Positions 53,201-61,294 of a stretch of DNA of 64,000 nt are shown piece after piece (position 1 is the stretch's first letter; each line of letters begins with the position of its first letter). Made by a program: the position numbers and the translations under genes. The notes below the pieces were generated by a model. That model had not been told where the DNA came from. It did not search any database and saw only the letters and a list, made by a program, of their open reading frames with translations. This DNA is from Niveibacterium sp. 24ML (GTDB lineage: Bacteria > Pseudomonadota > Gammaproteobacteria > Burkholderiales > Rhodocyclaceae), in contig NZ_JAPFHA010000008.1 in assembly GCF_026586805.1 (NCBI RefSeq), forward strand, positions 110,167 to 174,166, in the 5' to 3' direction.

Positions 53201-54454
53201 CTGGCGATCGCGCGGCGGATCAAGGCCGATGCCGAGCAGGGCCACTTCCCGTACCCGCACGTGGTGATGATGGTTGGTCAGTCTGACAGGACGGCGCTCG
53301 ATGCCCTTGCGGGCGAACTGCGCCTGGGCGGCATCGTCGCCAAGCCGGTCACCGCATCGCCGCTGCTCGACGCCCTGCTGCACAGCACGCCCGTGGCCGG
53401 CCCGCCACGGCTTGGCAACGGTGACGTGGCGGCCCGTTACGAGGGCGCGCGCGTGCTGCTGGTGGAAGACAACGCGCAGAACCGCCAGGTGGCTGCAGGC
53501 TTGCTGGCGCGCCGCGGCATTGCGGTGCGCACCGCCAATGACGGCGCTGAAGCGGTCGCGATCAGCGCCGAACAGGGCTTCGACCTCATCCTGATGGACT
53601 TGCACATGCCGGTCATGGACGGCCTGGAGGCCAGCCGGGTGATTCGCGATCGCGCGGGCGCCGCCGCGCTGCCGATCGTGGCGATGACCGCGGCCGTGAT
53701 GCCGGAAGACCGCGAGCGCTGCCGTGCAGCCGGCATGGTCGACTTCGTCCCCAAGCCGGTCGAACCCGAGGTGCTCGATGCGGTGCTGGCGCGCTGGCTG
53801 GGCCCGCTGCGCGTTGCCAACGGGCGTGCTGCGCCCGCCCCGCGTATGGATGCGCAGTCGCTGGAAGGCTTCGACTTTGCGGCGGCCCTGCGGCGCATGG
53901 ATGGCGACGCGGCAATGCTGGGTCATCTGCTGCGCGGCTTTGCCGATGACAACCAGGACGCGGCCATGCAGATCGACGCCATGGTGGCCGACGGCTATGC
54001 CGAATCCGCCATTTCGCGCCTGCATGCCATCAAGGGGGCGGCCGCCAATCTGGGGGTGGTGGCCTTGGCCGACGCCGCACAGGCATTCGAACGAGCACTG
54101 CGGGCGGGGGCGGAAGGCAGCCTGCTCCAAGCGCGGGCCGAGCTTTTCGCAGAGGTGCTGGCGCACGCGCTTGGCATCGTCCGTGCCCAGTTCGCCACCG
54201 CGCCGGCCACCCCAGCGCCGCAGGCCGATGCCGCGGCGCTTGCGGCCGCGCTGTCGGCCCTGCGGCCTTACCTTGAACGCCGCGAACTGGTGCCCGATGC
54301 CTTGCAGGAGACCTTGCGGCGCCTGGCAGAGTACGATCCAGCCGCTGGCTTGATGCGCCGCCTGCTGCGCCAGATCGATCATTTCGACCATGATGGCGCC
54401 TTGGCGATCCTCGCGCAGATCGCGGCCACGCAGAACCTGGAGTTGCAAGCATGA
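50282..54454 (+). CDS. Hybrid sensor histidine kinase (Cache-HAMP-PAS-PAS-HK-REC-REC-Hpt)
   Basis: 1390 aa, GTG start overlapping the upstream stop. Two membrane helices (about 7-28 and 335-360) flank a large periplasmic dCache-like region with ATIALQLSL-type strands. HAMP follows (IVRPIRNLNEATRRIAEGEL), then two PAS domains (about 430-555 and 570-690) and HisKA with His676 in ANMSHEIRTPMNAVLGLTQL. HATPase motifs are NLVGNAIKFT, DTGIGLS and GGTGLGLAIC. Two receivers have Asp965 (LLLDWRMPGSSG) and Asp1106 (LILMDLHMPVMDG), and Hpt has His1248 (RLHAIKGAAANLG). All phosphotransfer residues are present, so a full internal relay is possible. The first receiver lacks the usual N-terminal DD pair (VLVAANAARA) and may be degenerate. 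ATGA overlap with the next gene. Confidence 0.93.
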   Translation: MKSRRILTQLLFGFLVLSPLPLALFVWWSSSGIERTLQQSALVSLSSLADKKTDQINTYLDERIRESQSLAKSPTTQHALSILPSQMASADEVQYAVDEARYRDYYENAVVRGGDHDLLLTDHAGTVVFSMRHQADFATNLNTGRYRDSKLALAHRQAMALLETQVTAAAPYAPSANRPAVFVVSPVIRDGKLLGTIALQLSLEHLMRVATDATGLGRTGETIITQLEGGQALYVTPLRSAPDAAFRLRRPISALGRPMEAAIRGERGSGVSTDYAGTPVIAAWRYLPALRWFMVVKTNVDEAFAPARQLRRQSLIALAALSLVAFAAALAIARSIVRPIRNLNEATRRIAEGELAERAPIGGSREFRLLGKSFNRMADRLAQEQGQLERRVAERTHALALSNARFDDLVRRISVGVYVFRYLPDGGMRFDYVSPRFCELTGVAEADALRDARLPFSLIHPDDLPEVMRVNTLAAQTLAPFRVECRFVLGGETRWYYVESDGVAVPEGGSVWNGVVTDITERKRGEQALRHAADEQLAIFESATIGIGLLRNRVVIKCNRRLEEMLGYQPGEMIGQTTRAWYLDERSYLAGGEVYGELAAGGIHRRDQELLSKHGTRFIAKIAGRAIDPSDLSRGTVWMFDDVTQERQIAAEMERARHAAEAANRAKSEFLANMSHEIRTPMNAVLGLTQLALDGERSREQRDYLETVLASGRALLAVLNDILDYSKVEAGRLEVEAVPMNLEEVLRGVADLFAAQLEEKSLEFFLDVAADLPARLQGDPLRLAQVLNNLVGNAIKFTERGEIALRVSLGARDGDALRLRFELRDTGIGLSAAQTERIFQAFSQADGSITRKHGGTGLGLAICQKLVALMGGEIGVQSTEGEGSTFWFTLAARALESPAPGAGLQQLGGRKVLVAANAARARAILAQLLGHWGLQVEPVADGDAALAGLQAAAAAGAPFHTLLLDWRMPGSSGLAIARRIKADAEQGHFPYPHVVMMVGQSDRTALDALAGELRLGGIVAKPVTASPLLDALLHSTPVAGPPRLGNGDVAARYEGARVLLVEDNAQNRQVAAGLLARRGIAVRTANDGAEAVAISAEQGFDLILMDLHMPVMDGLEASRVIRDRAGAAALPIVAMTAAVMPEDRERCRAAGMVDFVPKPVEPEVLDAVLARWLGPLRVANGRAAPAPRMDAQSLEGFDFAAALRRMDGDAAMLGHLLRGFADDNQDAAMQIDAMVADGYAESAISRLHAIKGAAANLGVVALADAAQAFERALRAGAEGSLLQARAELFAEVLAHALGIVRAQFATAPATPAPQADAAALAAALSALRPYLERRELVPDALQETLRRLAEYDPAAGLMRRLLRQIDHFDHDGALAILAQIAATQNLELQA

Positions 54455-56082
54455 GTGCGGGCGAGCCGAGAAGACCCTTGATCCTGCTGGTCGACGATCA
54501 GCCCGCGAACCTGCATGTGCTGGCCGCTTCACTCAAGAGCCAGTACCGCATCAAGACGGCCACCCATGGCGCGGCAGCCCTTGAGCTGGCGCAGATCGAC
54601 GGCGACCGCCCGCAACTGATCCTGCTCGATGTGATGATGCCCGAGCTCTCGGGCATGGACGTGTTGCGTGCGTTGCGCGCGGGGGCATCGACGCACGATA
54701 TTCCGGTCATCATCGTGACGGCCGACACCTCCGAGGCCAGCCAGCTAGAGGGCCTCGCGCTGGGGGCCGATGACTTCCTCACCAAACCGGTTTCGCCCGC
54801 AGTGCTGCTGGCGCGTGTGGCCAACCTGCTGCGCCGCACGCAGGCAGAGGCGCGTTTTCGCATGGTGCTGCAGCAGTCCCCCACCGCCTTGCTGATCGTG
54901 GATCGGCAACACCGCATCGCTTTCAGCAACCCGGTGGCGGAGGTGGTGTTTGGCTATCCGGCCGGTGCGATGCTCGGTTTGCCGCTTGGCGCGCTGATCC
55001 CCGATTCGCTGCGCGAACGGCACGATCAGTTTGCGCGCCACTGCTTGCGCGAAGAGGATGTGCGCCGTTCGGCCCACGGCCGCGAGCTGCCGGCGCGGCG
55101 CTGCGATGGCAGCGATTTCCCGGCCGAGATCGGCCTCTCGCCGATCCCCGGCGACGACGGCATGCAGGTACTGGTGTCGGTGACCGACATGTCGGGCCGC
55201 GCCCAGATCGAACAGCGCCTGCGCGAAGTGAACGACGCGCTCGAACAACGCGTCGCGGCCCGCACCGCCGAGCTTGAAGCGCGCAATCGCGAACTGCTTG
55301 CGGCCATCAGCAGCTTGTCCGAGGCGCGCCAGCAGGTGGCCCAGGCGGAAAAGCTCGCATCGCTGGGCCGTCTGGTGGCGGCTTTCGCGCACGATATCGG
55401 CAACCCGATCGGCAACGTGGCAACGCTCGCGTCGATGCTGGCCGAAAAGCAGCGCAGCCTGAGCGCCAGCGTCAGCGCAGGCTCGCTCAAGCGTTCCGAT
55501 CTTGAGGCCTTCCTTGCAACCGGTGAAGAAGCCTACAGCCTGGTCGAACGCAACCTCGAGCGCGCGCGCGAGCTGCTGGCCTCCTTCAAGCAACTCGCGC
55601 TCGATCAGGCGACCTCGCAACAGCGCGCGATCGACCTGCTCGACTGGCTGGGCCAGTTCACCTACACCCTGTCGCCCTCGCTCGTGGGGGGCGGGCACCA
55701 TGTGGTGGTCGACGTGCCTGCCGGGCTTTCGATCAAGACGGCGCCGGGCCTGCTCGGCCAGGTGATCGCCAATCTGGTGTCGAACGCGGTCACGCACGGC
55801 TTTGAAGGCCGCACCGGCGGCGTGATCCGCATCACTGCGGTGCGCACCGACGATGGCCGGATCGAGATCGCGGTGTCGGACGACGGGGCGGGCATCGCCC
55901 CCGGCGACCTGCCGCGCGTCTTCGAGCCGTACTTCACGACGCGCGCGGGCAAGGGCGGCACCGGGCTGGGGCTGGACATCGTGCGCGGCATCGTAGAGGA
56001 ATCGCTGGGCGGGCAGATCGCCATTGAAAGCGCGCCCGGCGTGGGCACCACCTTCACGATCCGGCTCCCGGCGCAGGGCTGA
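54451..56082 (+). CDS. Receiver-PAS-histidine kinase protein
   Basis: 543 aa, soluble. Receiver (about 8-125): LILLVDDQPANLHVLAAS, Asp60 in LILLDVMMPELSG, FLTKPVSPAVL. PAS (about 140-250): LLIVDRQHRIAFSNPVAEVV. A coiled coil leads to a phospho-acceptor helix with His314 in VAAFAHDIGNPIGNVA, then HATPase (NLVSNAVTHG, DDGAGIAPGD, GGTGLGLDIV). It probably takes phosphate from the upstream Hpt and in turn controls its own kinase. There is no DNA-binding or other output domain, so the target lies elsewhere. It resembles the broken kinase at 15589-17052 in its kinase core. Confidence 0.92.
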   Translation: MSAGEPRRPLILLVDDQPANLHVLAASLKSQYRIKTATHGAAALELAQIDGDRPQLILLDVMMPELSGMDVLRALRAGASTHDIPVIIVTADTSEASQLEGLALGADDFLTKPVSPAVLLARVANLLRRTQAEARFRMVLQQSPTALLIVDRQHRIAFSNPVAEVVFGYPAGAMLGLPLGALIPDSLRERHDQFARHCLREEDVRRSAHGRELPARRCDGSDFPAEIGLSPIPGDDGMQVLVSVTDMSGRAQIEQRLREVNDALEQRVAARTAELEARNRELLAAISSLSEARQQVAQAEKLASLGRLVAAFAHDIGNPIGNVATLASMLAEKQRSLSASVSAGSLKRSDLEAFLATGEEAYSLVERNLERARELLASFKQLALDQATSQQRAIDLLDWLGQFTYTLSPSLVGGGHHVVVDVPAGLSIKTAPGLLGQVIANLVSNAVTHGFEGRTGGVIRITAVRTDDGRIEIAVSDDGAGIAPGDLPRVFEPYFTTRAGKGGTGLGLDIVRGIVEESLGGQIAIESAPGVGTTFTIRLPAQG

Positions 56083-56172
56083 AGCGGCGCGCTGCCGCGC
56101 GGCCTGTGTAATCCGCCCCGTCTGGTGGGACAATGGCGGGCCTGAGTACTTCCCCTTACGGACACACCCCAG

Positions 56173-57084
56173 ATGGCGATCCAGTGGTTTCCCGGACACA
56201 TGGCTTCGGCGCGCAAGAAAGCGGCCGAGAGCCTCAAGATCGTCGACATCGTGATCGAAGTGCTCGATGCGCGCATCCCCGAGGCCAGCCGCAACCCGAT
56301 GATCGAAGAGCTGCGCCGTCACCGCCAGCGCCCGTGCCTGAAGCTGCTGAACAAGGCCGACCTCGCCGACCCCGATGTGACCCGCCAGTGGGTGGAGTAC
56401 TACAACGCCCAACCGGGGGTCCGCGCACTGGCGCTGTCCTTCAAGAAGCCGGCGGACGTGGCGCGCATCGTGCCCGCCTGCCGCCAGCTTGCCCCGCATC
56501 GCGACGACAACAGCAAACCCTTGCGCATGATGATCATGGGCATTCCGAACGTGGGCAAATCCACGCTGATGAATGCGCTGCTCAAGCGCAAGGTGGCCGC
56601 CGTGGGCGACGAGCCGGCGGTAACCAAGGGGCAGCAGACGCTGGATCTGGGCCCCGGCATGACGCTCACCGATACGCCCGGCCTGCTGTGGCCAAAGATC
56701 GAGCACGACAGCGATGGCTACATGCTGGCCGCCAGCCACGCGGTGGGCACCAATGCGGTGGTGGAAGAGGCGGTGGCTGCCTTCCTGGCGGAGGTGCTGC
56801 TCGCGCAGTACCCGACACAGTTGGGCGCCCGCTACAAATTCAACCCGAGCGGCTTCGACGGGCCCGGCGTGGTTGAAGAGGTGGCGCGGCGGCGCGGCTG
56901 CCGCATGAAGGGTGGCGATCTCGATCTGGAAAAAGCCGCGCTGATCCTGCTGACCGACTACCGCAGCGGCACCATCGGGCGTATCAGTCTTGAATCGCCG
57001 CAGACCCGCGCCGCCATGCTGGCTGCCGCCGCACAGGTGCCGCCGGCCACCGATGCCGCACCCGACGCATCCGGCGAAGCTTGA
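56173..57084 (+). CDS. ylqF: YlqF/RbgA-type ribosome biogenesis GTPase
   Basis: 303 aa circularly permuted GTPase. WFPGHMASARKKAAESLKIV at the N-terminus; G4 LLNKADLAD precedes G1 MGIPNVGKSTLMNALLKRK, then the switch VTKGQQTLDLG and G3 LTDTPGLLWPK, which is the diagnostic order. A helical C-terminal domain follows. In Bacillus the family matures the 50S subunit. Mostly found alone in proteobacteria; here it starts 90 nt after the signalling operon. Confidence 0.93.
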   Translation: MAIQWFPGHMASARKKAAESLKIVDIVIEVLDARIPEASRNPMIEELRRHRQRPCLKLLNKADLADPDVTRQWVEYYNAQPGVRALALSFKKPADVARIVPACRQLAPHRDDNSKPLRMMIMGIPNVGKSTLMNALLKRKVAAVGDEPAVTKGQQTLDLGPGMTLTDTPGLLWPKIEHDSDGYMLAASHAVGTNAVVEEAVAAFLAEVLLAQYPTQLGARYKFNPSGFDGPGVVEEVARRRGCRMKGGDLDLEKAALILLTDYRSGTIGRISLESPQTRAAMLAAAAQVPPATDAAPDASGEA

Positions 57085-57129
57085 ACGGCAAGCCGGACCC
57101 TGCAACCGCTCTTCGATTGGCCCATCCGT

Positions 57130-57405
57130 ATGCACCCGAGAACCGGTGATGAAACCATTGCGCGGCGCCCCAGCGCCGAGCTGACCTACCGCGCCGTGGC
57201 CTGGGGCGTGGCGACGCCGATCGCGATCGGCCGGCGGGTGATGCGGGGCCCGCGCGTGCCCGATCTAGCGCCGGCTGCCGGCAAGGCGGTCCAACTGAGC
57301 CTCACGCCAGTGCTGTTTGCCGCCGTGCTGGGCTGGCGTGTGCAGGCCGCGTGCTGGCGCCTGGCGCTTGGCGGCGCGCAGCGCATGCTGGGCGGGCGGC
57401 GCTGA
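57130..57405 (+). CDS. Hypothetical small protein
   Basis: 91 aa: MHPRTGDETIARRPSAELTY, then hydrophobic stretches VAWGVATPIAIGRRVMRG and LSLTPVLFAAVLGWRVQAAC, ending in GGRR. Possibly one or two membrane helices. There is no clear ribosome binding site and no known family; the position 45 nt after ylqF is the main argument for a real gene. Confidence 0.4.
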   Translation: MHPRTGDETIARRPSAELTYRAVAWGVATPIAIGRRVMRGPRVPDLAPAAGKAVQLSLTPVLFAAVLGWRVQAACWRLALGGAQRMLGGRR

Positions 57406-57497
57406 GCCGGGCCGGGTGCCGATACCCGTCATCAAATCTTCATTGCGGCTTTGCGGTGACGGTCTAGGCTAGAAGTCCGCCAAGCAGGAGTTGCGAG

Positions 57498-58616
57498 ATG
57501 TCCACCTTTTTCAGCGCCCCGGCCGGCCCGACTCGCGCCGGGCTGATCCGTATCGACCCGATGAGCGCGGCCGACCGCGCCCTGGTTGAAGACCCGAAGA
57601 TCTGGACGCCACGCGCCTTCGGCCGCGACGCCAGCGGCCATGCATCGCAGCACGGGGTTGAATTCCGCATGCGCGGCGGGCAAATGGAGCTGACCCGCAA
57701 CGATCAAAGCGAGACCAGCTTCTTCGTCCTGCCCTTTGTCAGCGATGCCGGCGGCGACCGCGTCACCGGCCCGGAAGAGGCCAGCCCGGTGCTCGAGGGT
57801 AGCGACGACAACCCCGATGCGCTGGTCGGCATTTCGGTCGCCGGCTTTCACTTCGCCCGTGACGACGAGCGCTTCGGCCCGAAGGATCGGCTGACCTTCC
57901 AGTTCTCGATCGCGCAGGATCGCGGAGAAGACAACCCGGGGCTCGAAAACCTCAACTGGGTGCTCAACGCCGGCCTCAAGCTCTACAAGCAAGCCAGCGG
58001 CAAGGAAAAGCCCGCCGCGGCCGAGCCGACCGAACTGGCGCTGTCCTTCCGCCGCGCCTTTCAGAGCCGGGTGATGGAAGTGCCCGGCGGCGCGCTCAAA
58101 CTGCAGTTCAAGGTGCTGCGGCATGAAGAGCCGCCTTTCTGGCGCGAGGCGCTCAACTTCATCACCGGCGACACCGGCAAGGATCTGATCGGCATGCTCG
58201 GCTTGCCTGCGCTGACCACGCCGTGCCTGAATTTCGTTAACCAGAGCCTCGACCGCCTGCTCGGTGATCAGCGTGGCGAGCCGATCTTCGCTGGCGATCC
58301 GATCAGCTACGTGTTGACCCGGCGCGCGCGCGAAGAGGTCAGCGGCGGCCTCGCGAGCGCCAAGGTGCTGGCCTTGCGCCCCGGCTACAGCCTGCTGGTG
58401 CGTGGGGCGGACTACGAAAAGGTGCTCAAGGCCGAGCCCACCATCGATACCGGACGCGGGCGCCTGATCCCCAAGGGCGTTTCGGTGCTGGAGGCGAGTC
58501 GGCCGGACTACGACGACCCCTTCGCCAGTGTCACCTACGCCTTGTTGCGGATCGGCGTTGCGCAGACCAATCTGCAGAGTGATCTGGCCTACACCTCGAA
58601 GATCAAGGCGGGCTGA
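57498..58616 (+). CDS. Hypothetical protein (372 aa)
   Basis: Begins MSTFFSAPAGPTRAGLIRID with CAGGAG about 8 nt upstream. It is soluble, acidic and beta-rich, with no signal peptide, membrane helix or repeat (sample segments TSFFVLPFVSDAGGDRVTGP, DALVGISVAGFHFARDDERF, ISYVLTRRAREEVSGGLASA, FASVTYALLRIGVAQTNLQS). I do not recognise the family. It is monocistronic between ylqF and slyX. Codon usage matches neighbours, so it looks resident rather than recently acquired. Confidence 0.75.
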   Translation: MSTFFSAPAGPTRAGLIRIDPMSAADRALVEDPKIWTPRAFGRDASGHASQHGVEFRMRGGQMELTRNDQSETSFFVLPFVSDAGGDRVTGPEEASPVLEGSDDNPDALVGISVAGFHFARDDERFGPKDRLTFQFSIAQDRGEDNPGLENLNWVLNAGLKLYKQASGKEKPAAAEPTELALSFRRAFQSRVMEVPGGALKLQFKVLRHEEPPFWREALNFITGDTGKDLIGMLGLPALTTPCLNFVNQSLDRLLGDQRGEPIFAGDPISYVLTRRAREEVSGGLASAKVLALRPGYSLLVRGADYEKVLKAEPTIDTGRGRLIPKGVSVLEASRPDYDDPFASVTYALLRIGVAQTNLQSDLAYTSKIKAG

Positions 58617-58659
58617 GCGGCCAGAGCGGCTAGAATCCGCGCCCTGAACGAGGATTCCC

Positions 58660-58872
58660 ATGCAAGCGCGCATCGACCGTCTGGAAGTGAAACTGAGCTT
58701 TGCCGAGGATCTGCTCGACGAGCTCAACAGCACCGTTTTTCGTCAGCAGCAGCAGATCGAAGCGCTGCAGAAGCATCTTCAGGCGCTCACCGAACAGGTG
58801 CGCGCGTCCGGCGGCGGCGGGGGCGGCGCCCCCCCCGGCGACCTGCGCGACGAGATTCCGCCGCACTGGTAG
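58660..58872 (+). CDS. slyX: SlyX protein
   Basis: 70 aa coiled-coil protein: MQARIDRLEVKLSFAEDLLD, ELNSTVFRQQQQIEALQKHL, then a Gly-rich turn and the conserved end DEIPPHW. The ending (PPHY/W) and heptad pattern are typical of SlyX. Role unknown beyond genetic linkage to slyD in enterobacteria; here slyD is 43 kb away. Confidence 0.93.
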   Translation: MQARIDRLEVKLSFAEDLLDELNSTVFRQQQQIEALQKHLQALTEQVRASGGGGGGAPPGDLRDEIPPHW

Positions 58873-59026
58873 GCGCGCTTCCTACAGGCGCGCGAGGTGC
58901 GTTCGGCAAGGGCGCGAAGGCCGGTGGCCGGCGCCTGACGAACGGCGCGCAGCATGCCAAACGGGTATGACAGCATCCGTGATGCGGGGCGCGGTTCTGG
59001 CGCCGCTGCAGCAACGGGGGCTCACC

Positions 59027-60142
59027 ATGGCGCGCATTCTTTTCAGTGCCCACGATCCGGCCGGGCACACCCTGACCGACTATGTCGATGCCGGCAACGC
59101 GGAGGAGGCGCTCGCCTCGCTCGCCGCCCGCGGGCTTGCCAACATCCGGCTGCATGACGCCGCCGACATGGCTGCGCTGCGCGATGACCGCGACGCCGTA
59201 CCCGCTTCGATGCGCCAGCAGCAAGCCGCTTTCGAGCTGCGCCTGCAGACCGACCCCGGCGTGCGCACCTTCCTCACCGAACTGTTCCGGCGCAACCGCC
59301 TGTGGCTGGCGATTGATGCCTGTCTGTTGTTGTGGGGCCTGATCGGTGGCGACCGCGTGCTGGTGGCGCTGGCGCTCCTCTTCCTCGCGCTGTCCTTGCT
59401 GCCGCCCTTGTGGCAGTACCGCCATGCGATGCGCTACGACCGCATGCTGCGGGCCTGCGCACTGGGCCAATGGGATCTGGCTTCAACGCTGCTCGCGCAG
59501 CTGGCGGCCGGCAGTCGCAAACCCCTGCTGACTTTCGATGTGGCCGTGCGGGCGGCCTGTATCCGTGCGGTGCGTGGTGATCTGGCCGGGGCTCGCGCAG
59601 CGGTGGAAGCGTGGCGCACCGAGTTCGATGCCAAGGCGCCGGGCATGGTCGATCAACGCATTGCCACCGTCTGCCATGCGGGGGGCGACTACGCAGGCTT
59701 CGTCGAGGCCATGCGGGCCGCCTACAGCGCGGCGCCGACGAACCTGACGCACCGGCTTGACCTTGCGCTGGCCGAAGCGCGCGTCGGTGACCCCGACGCC
59801 GTGCCCCATCTGCTGGCAGGTATCGACGAAGCGAAGTTGCCCAGTTTCGGCCGCCCCTTCGTCGACTGGGCGCGCGGCATGCTCGCGCTGCGTCATGGGC
59901 ACCCCGAGGCCCTCGCCGCCCTTGGCCGTGCCACCCAGGGCTTCCTGGAATACGCAGCCAATCCGGCGGTGTGGTCCTCGCTCGCCCTGTGCTCGGGTGC
60001 GTATGCGCTCGCGCTGGCGCAGCAGGGCCGGCCGCGCGAAGCGCAGGCGGCGCTGCAGCACGTCTGGCCGGTGCTCAAGGTGCACGGGGATCGCCTGCTG
60101 CTGACCATGCTGCGCCGCGAACTCAAGGGCGCATTGCCCTGA
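59027..60142 (+). CDS. Membrane protein with TPR-like C-terminal region
   Basis: 371 aa from the ATG at 59027 (GGGGG upstream). Residues 1-45 (ARILFSAHDPAGHTLTDYVD, AGNAEEALASLAARGLANIR) recall the short N-terminal segment of GspF-type proteins. Two membrane helices lie at about 90-130 (LWLAIDACLLLWGLIGGDRV, LVALALLFLALSLLPPLWQY). The rest is helical with TPR-like repeats (LRACALGQWDLASTLLAQLA, IRAVRGDLAGARAAVEAWRT, LALAQQGRPREAQAALQHVW). Probably an inner-membrane scaffold; function unknown. Confidence 0.75.
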   Translation: MARILFSAHDPAGHTLTDYVDAGNAEEALASLAARGLANIRLHDAADMAALRDDRDAVPASMRQQQAAFELRLQTDPGVRTFLTELFRRNRLWLAIDACLLLWGLIGGDRVLVALALLFLALSLLPPLWQYRHAMRYDRMLRACALGQWDLASTLLAQLAAGSRKPLLTFDVAVRAACIRAVRGDLAGARAAVEAWRTEFDAKAPGMVDQRIATVCHAGGDYAGFVEAMRAAYSAAPTNLTHRLDLALAEARVGDPDAVPHLLAGIDEAKLPSFGRPFVDWARGMLALRHGHPEALAALGRATQGFLEYAANPAVWSSLALCSGAYALALAQQGRPREAQAALQHVWPVLKVHGDRLLLTMLRRELKGALP

Positions 60143-60158
60143 GCTGCCGCGGGGCGTG

Positions 60159-60569
60159 TCAGATCAGTGACGGCCCCGCGACGATTGCCTTCGCTTCCTT
60201 CTCGGAAATCCGCACCGACGCGCTGGTGATGACATGCACGGTCAGCCAGTCGTGCAGATCGTAGGCGCCATCGTTCTCGAAGCCGATGAAGCGGCAGCCA
60301 ACCTGGCCGCTGTCACCCTGCGGAATGAAATTGACGATGCGTGCCTGACCCCTGACCCGGTCGGGGATTCCGTCCAGGCGCAGTGCGAAGGCGAACTCCA
60401 GCCCGATCTCCGGCTCAATCGCCGAGGCATAGCTGAAGCCTTCCAGCGATAGATCGTTCAAGGGCAGCCGGTGGCCGTTCAGCTCCACCCAGAAAATCGT
60501 CTTCCCGTCACGGTGCGCGGCAAAGCGCTGGCGGGTGCGGCGTTCGTTACTCTCGGCGTTGGCACTCAT
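60159..60569 (-). CDS. PilZ-domain protein
   Basis: 136 aa. c-di-GMP-binding signature: NERRTRQRF (RxxxR) followed by LNDLSLEGFSY (D/NxSxxG) at the usual spacing, with IGLEFAFALRLDG and GCRFIGFENDG strands. It should bind cyclic di-GMP and act as an adaptor. No diguanylate cyclase or phosphodiesterase gene lies in the window. Confidence 0.9.
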   Translation of the reverse strand: MSANAESNERRTRQRFAAHRDGKTIFWVELNGHRLPLNDLSLEGFSYASAIEPEIGLEFAFALRLDGIPDRVRGQARIVNFIPQGDSGQVGCRFIGFENDGAYDLHDWLTVHVITSASVRISEKEAKAIVAGPSLI

Positions 60570-60728
60570 GGGCAGGCTGCAAGTTGGTCAAGCCTGAAGT
60601 CTTGACCGGCAAGGCCGGTTTGCGCAAGCCCGCCGGGCTGTTTGCCGCGCAGCGTGTCAACCTTTCCGCTTTCGCTACCGTTAGAGGCGTCATGGTGGAT
60701 CACCACATAACAATGACGGAGCAAGAAC

Positions 60729-61010
60729 ATGGGCAGGCTTTGTGAAGAGTCTTACGCAGAATTCCTCGATTCGCTCAAAGCAGCGGGGGTCGAGATCGCA
60801 AATGAATGCGAACTGCGTGAGCGGCTGGCCGAGACGGCGCGCTGGCGATTTGCCTTCATGACCATGGCGCAAAACGGCAAGGCCATCGGCATCCGCTTCA
60901 TCGACCACGGCGCGCGCCAGAACAAGGCCCGTATCCGCCGCGCTTTTGCCCGTTACGCCTTCCCTGACAATTCCGACAGCGTCTTCGCCGCCAATCTGGC
61001 CGCTGACTGA
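60729..61010 (+). CDS. Hypothetical protein (93 aa)
   Basis: MGRLCEESYAEFLDSLKAAG, VEIANECELRERLAETARWR, FAFMTMAQNGKAIGIRFIDH, GARQNKARIRRAFARYAFPD. A small soluble alpha/beta protein; no recognised family. Upstream GGAGCAAGAAC is a moderate ribosome binding site. The region 60570-60728 before it holds no other gene. Confidence 0.65.
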   Translation: MGRLCEESYAEFLDSLKAAGVEIANECELRERLAETARWRFAFMTMAQNGKAIGIRFIDHGARQNKARIRRAFARYAFPDNSDSVFAANLAAD

Positions 61011-61258
61011 CATCCCGCTCGGTGGCCTGCGAATCCGCGGGCCCTGAACACAGACCATGAGCGGCGCAGCCTCCTGCGCCGCAGTGCGCAAGCCCGGCGC
61101 TTGCGCGCCCCGTCCTCGACAATTCCCCGAACTGATCGACGCGCCCGTCAAGGGTGCGCAGATGCCGCATGCCTTGCGCGGCGTGCGGGGGACCTGCCCC
61201 CAAGCACGGCGTCATTCCGTCGGGGCCGTGACGGATGTCCCGAGAAATGCAACGTGCA

Positions 61259-61288
61259 TAGACAGGTGAAAAACCTTTAAGGCATAAT
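61259..61288 (+). promoter_or_regulatory. Candidate sigma-70 promoter
   Basis: TAGACA (61259-61264) and CATAAT (61283-61288) are separated by 18 nt; each matches the consensus at most positions. No coding region begins downstream on this strand before the terminator at 61398-61420, pointing to a non-coding transcript. Confidence 0.5.
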
Positions 61289-61294
61289 TGCGTC

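Noticed and set aside
51095..54532. A very long open frame (over 1100 codons) on the minus strand opposite the hybrid kinase.
   Set aside because: It mirrors codon bias of the high-GC kinase gene, is His/Arg/Gln-rich without any domain, and has no ribosome binding site.
54745..57135. Another long minus-strand frame opposite the REC-PAS-HK and ylqF genes.
   Set aside because: The opposite strand encodes two well-recognised proteins; this frame has no domain and crosses gene borders.
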